Of a stretch of DNA of 64,000 nucleotides, positions 44,355-52,021 are shown one piece after another. The notes under the pieces are model-generated. The model did not search any database. It saw only the letters and a program-made list of their open reading frames with translations, and was not told where the DNA came from. Every line of letters begins with the position of its first letter. Position 1 is the first letter of the stretch. The position numbers and the translations under genes were made by a program. The stretch is from the NCBI GenBank assembly GCA_944390735.1, contig CALXRL010000050.1, forward strand, positions 50,910 to 114,909, in the 5' to 3' direction. The stretch comes from an uncultured Victivallales bacterium. GTDB taxonomy: Bacteria > Verrucomicrobiota > Lentisphaeria > Victivallales > UBA1829.

Positions 44355-46718
44355 TTAAAAAAGATCCATCTGAGAGATTCCCCAGTTTTCATCCTCTTCC
44401 GAGGGTTTCGGGCGAATCGGTTCGGCGGGTTCCGGCTTTTGGATGGTGTCGTTTTCGACCACGCCGGTTTCCGGATCCCGTTTCGGTTTCGGATGCGTTT
44501 TTTCTTTCGGTTCCTCGGGCGGCAGTTCGATCAGGGGCGGATCTTCCGGCTGCTCGGTGCCGTCGAGATACTGGACAAACGTGATTTTCAGCAGTTTCCG
44601 CGGGAAGAGCAGGGCGCCGCCGGCTTTCGGAGAGCGCTGGGGCGCTTCGGAAAGATTGATCTTCTGAAGCTGACGGGCCCGGATCGGCGTGTCGATCCGG
44701 CACTCGTAAATCGCATTCGGCCGGGGCGTGATGAGCTCCAGACGGCAGTTCTCCGGACAGATCCGGTACTCCTTGTCCTTGATGAACTGGCTGATGATGC
44801 AGCGCTTGTAGTAGACCTTGCCCGTTTTGGTGTCCGAATAGACAATGCCGAATTCCGTGGTCTTGTCGTATTTGCGGAATTCGTAGAGCTTGTCGATGAA
44901 AATCTTTTCGGGAATGTCGATGATCTTGTAGGTTCCCTTGCGTTCCACGCAGAGAAGATGGTCGAATTCGTTGCAGACCACGACGTCGTCGCTCTTGACG
45001 TTGGTTCCCACATAGCATCCTTTGCGGTCCCAGTAGACGCGGATGTTGTTAAGAGCGATTTTTTCCATGTCGATCTTCTGGAACCCTTCCAGTTCGATCC
45101 GGGTTCTGCGGGGAAACTGGGGGCCGTACTTTTCCAGCAGAGCCGTCAGGTACCGGACCGCGTAGCTTTTCAGACGCTTGAGATTCCTGTTGTTGATGTC
45201 GAGCTGTTTGCGGATCTCCTCCATCTCTTTCTTGTTCTTTTCGATGTCGAAGAGGGAGATGCGGCGGATCGGAATGGCGAGCAGCGTTTCGACGTCCGCG
45301 TCCGGAATGATGCCCTCCGAAAGCTGTTTGAGCCGGAGTTCGGCTCCTTTGTCGCCCGCGGCAAGACCGCGCTGTTCGACGTTTTCCCGGAGAAGCTGAA
45401 CGGTCGGCTCCCATTCCTCGCGGAAGTCCTCGAGTCCGGCGCGGACTTCGGCGGAGATCCGCTCGTAGGTCTTGCACGTTTCGATGCGTTTGTAGATGCG
45501 TTCCTCCACAAAGATCTGCGCCAGGGTGCGGGAGAGCAGTTTTTCCAGCAGTTTTCCGATTTCGATGTTCAGTTCCGCGCGGAGATAGCCCAGCAGTTTT
45601 TCCGTGTTGCGGTAAAGCACCTCCTTCACGTTCATCCGGACGGGCCGGTTCTCTTTGATGACCATCAGATTGAGCGTGACGGTCATGGAGCAGTCGGTGT
45701 AGGAGTAGAGCGCCTGAAGCGCGCGCTGCGGATCGTATCCGCGCTGCGGCACAATTTCGATGCAGACCTCTTTTGCGGTCAGATCGTGAATGGTCGCGAT
45801 TTTGATTTTCCCCTTGGTCGCGGCCTTCTCGATGGACTCCATGAGTTTTTCCGTGTTGGTGAACGGGGGAATTTCACGGATGATGAGGTTTCGTCCGTCG
45901 ATGTCGATTTTGGCGCGTACCGTGATTTTGCCGTTGCCCTCCTCGTATTTGGAGGCGTCCATGATTCCGCCCTGGAGGAAGTCCGGATAGAGTTCGAAGT
46001 CCCGGTCCTGGAGAATGGCGATCTGGGCGTTGAGCAGTTCGTTGAAGTTGTGCGGCATGATGCGCGTGTTCGTGCCGACCGCGATGCCTTCCGCGCCCAT
46101 CAGAAGCAGCGAGGGAATTTTAATCGGGAGCCGGACCGGTTCCACATTTCGTCCGTCGTAGGAGTCCACGACCTCGGTGATGTCGTCGTTGAACAGGACC
46201 TCTCTTCCGAGCTGCGAGAGACGGGCCTCGATGTACCGGGGCGCCGCCGCGGGATGACCCGTGATGATGCTGCCGTAGTTTCCCTGCTTGTCGATGTAGA
46301 GCTCCTTGTTGGCCAGCACGACGAGGGCGTCGCCGATGGAGGCGTCGCCGTGCGGATGGAACTTCATGGTGTCGCCGATGATGTTGGCCACTTTATGAAA
46401 GGAGCCGTCGTCGGTGCGGTGCATGGCCCAGAGAATGCGGCGCTGCACGGGTTTGAGTCCGTCATCGATATCGGGAATGGCGCGCTCCTTGATGACATAC
46501 GAGGCGTATTCGATGAAGTTGGTGTCCATCATCTCTTTGAGCCGGGCATTGGAACCGGTCTGAACCTTGGCGATTTCGCCGAAGGCCTCCTGATCCTCCA
46601 AGTCCTCCGCATGTTCCATTTCCGCGGGTGTTCCGGCTGCGGATGGCGTTTCCGGTGCGGCGGTCTTTTCCGGCTGCCGCGGTTCGGAATTCTGTTTTGC
46701 TGTTTTCTTCTTTGCCAT
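44355..46718 (-). CDS. parC: DNA topoisomerase IV subunit A (ParC-like)
   Basis: 787 aa. After a low-complexity, acidic N-terminal tail of about 60 residues, the type IIA A-subunit core begins (NFIEYASYVIKERAIPDIDDGLKPVQRRIL). The catalytic Tyr162 lies in AAPRYIEARL and the quinolone-determining HPHGDASIGDALV is near 121. A coiled-coil gate (about 440-560) is present. The C-terminal part is short and does not show the six-bladed wrapping domain of GyrA, favouring a ParC-like role in decatenation, as in Chlamydia/Verrucomicrobia-type second gyrases. Cotranscribed with parE (3 bp gap). Confidence 0.88.
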   Translation of the reverse strand: MAKKKTAKQNSEPRQPEKTAAPETPSAAGTPAEMEHAEDLEDQEAFGEIAKVQTGSNARLKEMMDTNFIEYASYVIKERAIPDIDDGLKPVQRRILWAMHRTDDGSFHKVANIIGDTMKFHPHGDASIGDALVVLANKELYIDKQGNYGSIITGHPAAAPRYIEARLSQLGREVLFNDDITEVVDSYDGRNVEPVRLPIKIPSLLLMGAEGIAVGTNTRIMPHNFNELLNAQIAILQDRDFELYPDFLQGGIMDASKYEEGNGKITVRAKIDIDGRNLIIREIPPFTNTEKLMESIEKAATKGKIKIATIHDLTAKEVCIEIVPQRGYDPQRALQALYSYTDCSMTVTLNLMVIKENRPVRMNVKEVLYRNTEKLLGYLRAELNIEIGKLLEKLLSRTLAQIFVEERIYKRIETCKTYERISAEVRAGLEDFREEWEPTVQLLRENVEQRGLAAGDKGAELRLKQLSEGIIPDADVETLLAIPIRRISLFDIEKNKKEMEEIRKQLDINNRNLKRLKSYAVRYLTALLEKYGPQFPRRTRIELEGFQKIDMEKIALNNIRVYWDRKGCYVGTNVKSDDVVVCNEFDHLLCVERKGTYKIIDIPEKIFIDKLYEFRKYDKTTEFGIVYSDTKTGKVYYKRCIISQFIKDKEYRICPENCRLELITPRPNAIYECRIDTPIRARQLQKINLSEAPQRSPKAGGALLFPRKLLKITFVQYLDGTEQPEDPPLIELPPEEPKEKTHPKPKRDPETGVVENDTIQKPEPAEPIRPKPSEEDENWGISQMDLF

Positions 46719-46721
46719 GAG

Positions 46722-48560
46722 TTACACCAGATGATTGACGATGTGCTCCCAGCGGTCGGGAGTGTTGTCGCCCATATAGAATTTGAGCATCTCGTTGATG
46801 CCTTTTGTATGATCGATCATGACCTGTTCCAGACGGATGTTTTCTCCGATGAACTGTCCGAATTCGCCCGGAGAGATCTCTCCGAGTCCTTTGAATCGGG
46901 TGATTTCCGCCGATTTCCCCAGTTCTCCGGCTCGCTGGTCGCGCTCCTCTTCGGAATAGCAGTAATAGGTCACTTTCTTGTTCCGGACGCGGAAGAGCGG
47001 CGTCTCCAGAATGTAGAGGTGCCCGGTCTGGATCAGCGGTTCAAAATAGGTCAGAAAGAAGGTGATGAGAAGATTGCGGATATGCAGTCCGTCCACATCG
47101 GCATCGGTGGCGATGACGACTTTGGCGTAACGCAGATTGTCGATATCCTCTTCAATGTCGAGCGTCTTCATGATGTAGAAGAGCTCCTCGACGTTGTAGA
47201 CCGTTTCGATCTTCTTGCCGTAGCAGTTGAACGGTTTTCCCTTCAGGGAGAAGACCGCCTGCGTATTCGGATCGCGGCTCTGGACCATGGAGCCTCCCGC
47301 GGAATCTCCCTCGGTGAGGAAGATCATGGTGCTGTCGCCGAATTTGGAGCGGTCGCCGAAATGGTATTTGCAGTCTTTGAGCTTGCTGTTGCGCAAACTC
47401 ATCCGTTTGGACATCTCCTTGGTCTTCTTCTGGACGGACTGGATCTCTTTGCGGACCTCCTCGTTTTTCCGGACTTTTTCCAGCAGAAGTTCGGCTTCGT
47501 CGAGATGCCGGTGAAGGTAGTCGACGACCGCCTGCTTGACCGTTCCGACAATCCAGCCTTTGATATCGGTGTTGCCTAGCTTGTTTTTCGTCTGCGATTC
47601 GAACACGGGATCCTGCAGTTTGATGGCGATGGTGCCGACGATGCCGTCGCGAAGGTCCTTGCCGTCGTAATCCTTTCCGGAAAATTCGTTCACGGCGCGG
47701 AGCAGCCCCTCCTTGAATGCGGAAAGATGAGTTCCGCCGTCATTGGTGTACTGACCGTTGACGAACGAGTAGTATTTTTCCCCGAAGACCGCGGTATGCG
47801 TGAAGGCGAATTCGAGGGTTTTGTCCTTGTAGTGCACGATCTCATAAAGGCTTTCGCCGGTGACTTCCGTGTCGATGAGGTCCTTGAGTCCGTTTTTGGA
47901 GTAATAGCGCGCCTGGCCGTTGAGGTAGAGCGAAAGTCCGCTGTTCAGATACGCATACATCCACAGACGCCGCTCGACATACTCCTGTTTGATGACATAT
48001 TTCGGAAAGAGCGTGGCGTCGGGAACGAATTCGATCATGGTGCCGTTCCGTTCCTCGGTGGATCCCTCGCTTTCCTCTTTCAGGATGCCTTTTTCAAAGA
48101 CGGCCTTTTTGTATTTTCCGTCGCGCACCGACACGGCCGTGAAATGTTCCGAGAGTGCGTTGACCGCCTTGGTTCCGACTCCGTTGAGTCCGACGGAAAA
48201 CTGGAAGACCTCGCTGTTGTATTTGGCTCCGGTGTTGATCTGGGAGACGCAGTCGACGAGTTTTTCCAGCGGGATGCCCCGGCCGTAATCCCGGACCCGG
48301 ATGGTGGAGCCGTCGATGGAGATGTCAATTCTCCGGCCGTAGCCCATGATATATTCGTCAATGCTGTTGTCGATGATCTCCTTGATCATGACATAGACCC
48401 CGTCGTCCGGATGGGAACCGTCGCCCATTCGGCCGATATACATGCCGGGACGGTGCCTGATGTGATCCAGGGAACTCAGGGTTTTGATTGTGCTGGCATC
48501 GTAAACTGTTCCGTGCGGGGAGGGGGTATTTAAAGAGGTATCCTGTTCCTTTTCTTCCAT
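46722..48560 (-). CDS. parE: DNA topoisomerase IV subunit B (ParE-like)
   Basis: 612 aa. GHKL ATPase motifs VKEIIDNSIDEY-like near 70, DYGRGIPL, and GLNGVGTKAVNALS near 125; then TOPRIM motifs EGDSAGGSM (about 440) and DADVDGLHIRNLL (about 495). ATP-dependent partner of the adjacent ParC. First gene of a tightly spaced operon (gaps 3, 15, 6 bp). The promoter at 48591-48618 precedes it. Confidence 0.92.
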   Translation of the reverse strand: MEEKEQDTSLNTPSPHGTVYDASTIKTLSSLDHIRHRPGMYIGRMGDGSHPDDGVYVMIKEIIDNSIDEYIMGYGRRIDISIDGSTIRVRDYGRGIPLEKLVDCVSQINTGAKYNSEVFQFSVGLNGVGTKAVNALSEHFTAVSVRDGKYKKAVFEKGILKEESEGSTEERNGTMIEFVPDATLFPKYVIKQEYVERRLWMYAYLNSGLSLYLNGQARYYSKNGLKDLIDTEVTGESLYEIVHYKDKTLEFAFTHTAVFGEKYYSFVNGQYTNDGGTHLSAFKEGLLRAVNEFSGKDYDGKDLRDGIVGTIAIKLQDPVFESQTKNKLGNTDIKGWIVGTVKQAVVDYLHRHLDEAELLLEKVRKNEEVRKEIQSVQKKTKEMSKRMSLRNSKLKDCKYHFGDRSKFGDSTMIFLTEGDSAGGSMVQSRDPNTQAVFSLKGKPFNCYGKKIETVYNVEELFYIMKTLDIEEDIDNLRYAKVVIATDADVDGLHIRNLLITFFLTYFEPLIQTGHLYILETPLFRVRNKKVTYYCYSEEERDQRAGELGKSAEITRFKGLGEISPGEFGQFIGENIRLEQVMIDHTKGINEMLKFYMGDNTPDRWEHIVNHLV

Positions 48561-48590
48561 GTTCAGCCTTCCTGTAATAGTACGATTCTG

Positions 48591-48618
48591 AATATATATC
48601 CGCGAACGCCAATTTCAA
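48591..48618 (-). promoter_or_regulatory. Promoter of the parE operon
   Basis: TTGAAA (48618-48613), 16 bases, TATATT (48596-48591), 30 bases before the parE ATG. Confidence 0.6.
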
Positions 48619-48630
48619 GTAGAAAACAAG

Positions 48631-48667
48631 AAAAAAATCCAATCCCCGCCGTTCGGCGGGAGATTGG
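48631..48667 (-). terminator. Rho-independent terminator after bioD
   Basis: CCAATC and CCCGCCG pair with CGGCGGG and GATTGG around a 2-base core loop; the minus strand then runs into ATTTTTTT. About 30 bases after the bioD stop and just upstream of the parE promoter. Confidence 0.93.
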
Positions 48668-48699
48668 AAATCGGGAGAAAAACCGAGGATTGCCGCGGA

Positions 48700-49368
48700 T
48701 CAGCCGAACAGTCGGCGCAGTCCGGCATCCTGGAAGAATCCTCCATCCGGAGCGGCGCAGGCGAGGACCTCGACCCGGGCGAACTTGTCGATCATTTTGA
48801 GGTTGTCGCGGATCAGGATGTCCGCGTTTTCCGGCACCCGGTTGACAATGACTCCCCGCACTTCCACGTTGTGTCTGCGCAGTTCGTTGACGGTCATGGT
48901 CGTGTGGTTGATGGTGCCGAGTCTGGAGTCGGCGACCACGATGGCCGGAATGGCGAGTTCCGCCGGGATGTCCGCCATGATCTGCCGATGGTTCAGCGGG
49001 ACGCAGACGCCGCCCGCGCTTTCCAGAAACAGAACATCCGGCTGCCAGGTGTTCCGGATCTTATGATAGGCTCGGATGATTTTCCGGATATCGATCTGGA
49101 TTCCCGCCAGATCCGCCGCCAGATGCGGCGAGGATTCAAATTTCAGACAGTAGGGACAGGCCAGATCCATGGGCAGGTCCAGAATTCCGGGCGCGGCCTG
49201 TTTGACCTTTCCGAGATCTCCCTGCATGGGATCGAGCATTCCGGTCTGTGCCGGTTTCATGACCGCGGTGGTCAGATTCCGTTCGGTGGTGTAGCGGGCG
49301 AGCAGAGATGTGATGTAGGTTTTGCCGACATCGGTACCTGTTCCTGTCACAAAAAACGCCTGTGTCAT
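48700..49368 (-). CDS. bioD: Dethiobiotin synthetase
   Basis: 222 aa. N-terminal P-loop VTGTGTDVGKTYITSLLA, then MKPAQTG with the substrate Lys, ESAGGVCVPL (about 120) and IVNRVPE. Converts 7,8-diaminopelargonate to dethiobiotin with ATP and CO2. Fits a genome that encodes a biotin-dependent carboxylase. Overlaps the upstream gene by 4 bp (ATGA). No bioA/B/F next to it. Confidence 0.93.
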   Translation of the reverse strand: MTQAFFVTGTGTDVGKTYITSLLARYTTERNLTTAVMKPAQTGMLDPMQGDLGKVKQAAPGILDLPMDLACPYCLKFESSPHLAADLAGIQIDIRKIIRAYHKIRNTWQPDVLFLESAGGVCVPLNHRQIMADIPAELAIPAIVVADSRLGTINHTTMTVNELRRHNVEVRGVIVNRVPENADILIRDNLKMIDKFARVEVLACAAPDGGFFQDAGLRRLFG

Positions 49369-50153
49369 TTTTGGGCATCTCCGTTGGTTGAAAGAATCGG
49401 TATGGAACCGAAGTTCAGAATGGTTCGCTGATAATCGGGGGAGAGCAGACGGTCCGCCAGTGCGGCGACCTCGCGCGGGGCGTGGTTCCCGACCGCCAGA
49501 CTGTATTGCTCCTGCAGGGGATAGCGCCCCTTCGTGATGGATTCAAAGTCCGGAACGACCCCGTCGATGGAGACCAGTTTCAGGGTTCCCGGCGGCGCGA
49601 TCGCTCCGGCAAGCGGCAGGAGAACAATCGCTTTCGGATCATGTTCCAGCAGTTTCTCCGCAATGTCGGCGAAGCGGACCGGACTGAAACGGGTTTTCCC
49701 ATTGTTCCGCGGCTCCTTTCCCGGCTCGAAAATATGGGGCAGATAGTAGATGTTCCGCACCGGAATATCCGTTTCCGGCCAGACGGGAAAGCGGTTGCCG
49801 AGAATCTGTTCCGCCTGCTGCTTCGAGAGGTTTCCGTACGGATTTTTCCGGCTGACCGCGATCAGAATGCCTTTCCATAGCAGAGGCCGCGCGGCTTTTC
49901 CGGTCAGATCCCGGGCGGGCGCCAGCGTGAGAACGACCGTGCTGCGCTTCGCCGGATCCGACGGCTCGACGGACGAGAGTTCGCAGGCGCTTTCCATCCG
50001 GCTCAGACGCTGGAGAACCTCCTCCTTGATGAGTTCCTTGAGGCCGTCTTTTGCGACGATCCGCAGCGTGTTCAAACGCAGACCCGTCTCCTCCGCACGG
50101 AGACAGGGGAACGCCGCGGCAAGAAATGCAAGCAGAAAAATCAGCGGTTTCAC
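49365..50153 (-). CDS. Secreted phosphate-binding-like (PstS-type) protein
   Basis: 262 aa with a signal peptide (MKPLIFLLAFLAAAFPCLRAE). The fold pattern resembles PstS-like solute-binding proteins: an early IVAKDGLKELIK, central AVSRKNPYGNLSKQQAEQIL similar to the PBP hinge, and a C-terminal YPLQEQYSLAV. Probably periplasmic; the ligand is unknown and no permease or ATPase is nearby. It overlaps genes on both sides by 4 bp between a PHP phosphoesterase and bioD. A role as a free-standing anion-binding protein is inferred. Confidence 0.65.
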   Translation of the reverse strand: MKPLIFLLAFLAAAFPCLRAEETGLRLNTLRIVAKDGLKELIKEEVLQRLSRMESACELSSVEPSDPAKRSTVVLTLAPARDLTGKAARPLLWKGILIAVSRKNPYGNLSKQQAEQILGNRFPVWPETDIPVRNIYYLPHIFEPGKEPRNNGKTRFSPVRFADIAEKLLEHDPKAIVLLPLAGAIAPPGTLKLVSIDGVVPDFESITKGRYPLQEQYSLAVGNHAPREVAALADRLLSPDYQRTILNFGSIPILSTNGDAQK

Positions 50154-51022
50154 AATGACATTCCTTTTCGTTCCGCGAGCCTGTCGCGCATCGCCTCAAG
50201 ATAGTCGAAGGGGACTGCGAGACTGCCGCAGCCGCATCCGATCCGGATATTCGGCTGATTGGTTCCGTGAAAATCGCTTCCGCCGGATTTGAGGATGCCC
50301 TCGGCATCTGCCAGTTCGGTCATCAACTCGGTCTGATGTTCGGAAAACATGGAGTATCGGACTTCGACTCCGTCGAGTCCGGCGGGCACGAGTTTCCGCA
50401 GCATTTTCCGGGCGAAGGCGCGTTCGCCGGACTGTCCGCTGACCGGATGCGCCCAGATGGCCAGTCCGCCGGCGGCGTGAATGGCCCGGATCGCTTCGGC
50501 CGGTTCGGGCAGGGCGCGGGCAACGTAGCAGCGGCAGCCGCGTTTCAGATATTGATCGAAGGCGTCCTGCATGGTTTTGAAGTATCCCTTCCGGAGCAGG
50601 AGGGCGGCGATGTGGGGTCTGCCGATGCTCTCTCCGCCGGCTTCCTGAAGAAGCTCCTCGTAGGAGACGTCGAATCCGGCGGCGGAGAGTTTCAGAATGA
50701 TTTCCCGGTTTCTCGTTTCGCGGCCGCTGCGCATGCGTTCGAGCAGATGCAGCAGCTCCGGCGTCTCCGGATGGAGAAAGAGTCCGACAATATGCAGCTC
50801 CTTGCTGAACAGCATCGTGGAGAGTTCGACTCCCGGAATGGCTTCGACGGGTTCCTGTTCCGCCGCGGCCAGGAATTCCGGCAGTCCGGAGACGGTGTCG
50901 TGATCGGTCAGGGCGACGGCGCGGAGTCCCTGTTCCCGGGCCAGACGGAGGATCCGCGCAGGCGTTTCCGACCCGTCGGACGCCGTGCTGTGTGTATGTA
51001 AATCAATGAGATCCTGCATCAT
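50150..51022 (-). CDS. PHP-domain phosphoesterase (TrpH/RNase AM-like)
   Basis: 290 aa. Metal-ligand motifs DLHTHSTASDG at the start, LTDHDTV (about 40), ESIGRPHIA (about 130), WAHPVS (about 190) and SDFHG (about 255). Matches the single-domain PHP family that includes 3',5'-nucleoside bisphosphate phosphatase/RNase AM. Cytoplasmic metal-dependent enzyme. First gene of a three-gene overlapping operon; promoter at 51049-51076. Confidence 0.88.
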   Translation of the reverse strand: MMQDLIDLHTHSTASDGSETPARILRLAREQGLRAVALTDHDTVSGLPEFLAAAEQEPVEAIPGVELSTMLFSKELHIVGLFLHPETPELLHLLERMRSGRETRNREIILKLSAAGFDVSYEELLQEAGGESIGRPHIAALLLRKGYFKTMQDAFDQYLKRGCRCYVARALPEPAEAIRAIHAAGGLAIWAHPVSGQSGERAFARKMLRKLVPAGLDGVEVRYSMFSEHQTELMTELADAEGILKSGGSDFHGTNQPNIRIGCGCGSLAVPFDYLEAMRDRLAERKGMSL

Positions 51023-51048
51023 TTCCGCTCTTTATTTTCATCGGATGT

Positions 51049-51076
51049 AAGATAGCATGAAAAACGGATTTTTCAA
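51049..51076 (-). promoter_or_regulatory. Promoter of the PHP/PstS-like/bioD operon
   Basis: TTGAAA (51076-51071), 16 bases, TATCTT (51054-51049). The -35 lies over the stop codon of the upstream AraC gene. Confidence 0.55.
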
Positions 51077-51924
51077 TGCGGGAAGCGCGTTCCCGGCATG
51101 GCGCTGGGATGGTCCGGACGGTCGGAGAAGCGTTTCCGGTATTCTTTCGGAGAGATCCCCGTCTGCTGTTTGAAGAAGCGCGAAAGATAGAACTCCGAGC
51201 TGAATTTCAGTTCGGAAGCGATTTCCCGGATGGTTTTCTCCCGGTCCGCCAGACGCCGGGAGAGTTCGCGGACAAGCGCCTTCGTCAGAAATCGATGCGG
51301 CGGCAGACCGAATTTGCGTTTGAAGGCGCGCGAGAAGACATCCGGCCGCTGATGAAGATGTTCCGCGAGGGCTTCCACATTCAGTTCCGCGTCGATGTGT
51401 GTCCGGACATATTCAAACAGAGGTGCCGCCTCGAGCATGGCGTTCGCGGGACAGGGCAGACGCGCGGGCCAGTGGTCGTGACAGAACCGGATGATCCAGC
51501 TCCGGATCCCGCAGGAGGCGCGGAGCTTGTCCGGATCGTTGAGACATTGTTTCAGACCTTCCGTCATTTCCGGATCGTAGCAGCGGGTGATCCGCTTTTC
51601 CGCGGAATAGAGGTCCAGTCCGTGGATGAATTCCAGGGAGAAATGAATCGTGATGGAGGTGGTGTCCAGCGTCCGGTGAAAGCGGATGCGGGTGTCCTGC
51701 GGAATGAAACAGAGATATCCGGGGGTGAGACGGTGGCGGATTCCGGTTTCGGCGTCCTCGTAGTAGTTGTCCGCCTCGCGCGTGTCAAGACAGCAGGAGA
51801 GGATGTTGCGCGGATAGCGGATCGTCTCGTGATAGTCCCAGCGGAGAATTTCCACATGGTCGATATCCAGCGTCAGAAGATTGTTCAGGTGTTCGATCTG
51901 CCGGTCTTTAAGGTAGAGTGCCAT
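51073..51924 (-). CDS. AraC-family transcriptional regulator of the glycyl-radical enzyme
   Basis: 283 aa. N-terminal cupin-like domain (about 20-110; TPGYLCFIPQDTRI) and C-terminal double helix-turn-helix (about 175-270; NVEALAEHLHQRPDVFSRAF, IREIASELKFSSEFYLSRF). Divergent from the glycyl-radical enzyme gene with a 97 bp gap. No clear ribosome site is seen before the ATG. Most likely activates that gene in response to the enzyme's substrate. Confidence 0.9.
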   Translation of the reverse strand: MALYLKDRQIEHLNNLLTLDIDHVEILRWDYHETIRYPRNILSCCLDTREADNYYEDAETGIRHRLTPGYLCFIPQDTRIRFHRTLDTTSITIHFSLEFIHGLDLYSAEKRITRCYDPEMTEGLKQCLNDPDKLRASCGIRSWIIRFCHDHWPARLPCPANAMLEAAPLFEYVRTHIDAELNVEALAEHLHQRPDVFSRAFKRKFGLPPHRFLTKALVRELSRRLADREKTIREIASELKFSSEFYLSRFFKQQTGISPKEYRKRFSDRPDHPSAMPGTRFPH

Positions 51925-51952
51925 GAAATAATATGTTTTTTATTGTTTTATG

Positions 51953-51989
51953 TATTCCATTTTCCAAGTTTTTGTAATATAATGGAATA
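51953..51989. promoter_or_regulatory. Inverted repeat framing the glycyl-radical enzyme promoter
   Basis: TATTCCATT (51953-51961) and AATGGAATA (51981-51989) are perfect 9 bp arms 19 bases apart. They enclose the -35 (TTCCAT, 51955) and run into the -10 (TATAAT, 51978-51983; spacer 17). A regulator bound to both arms would block or bend the promoter; alternatively a hairpin in the leader. Confidence 0.5.
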
Positions 51990-52021
51990 AAAACGGAAAT
52001 GCAAACGGAGACGGGGCTTTT

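Noticed and set aside
43263..47579. 1438-codon open frame on the plus strand
   Set aside because: Antisense to dCMP deaminase, ParC and ParE genes, which have clear motifs; composition repetitive and no ribosome site or family likeness.
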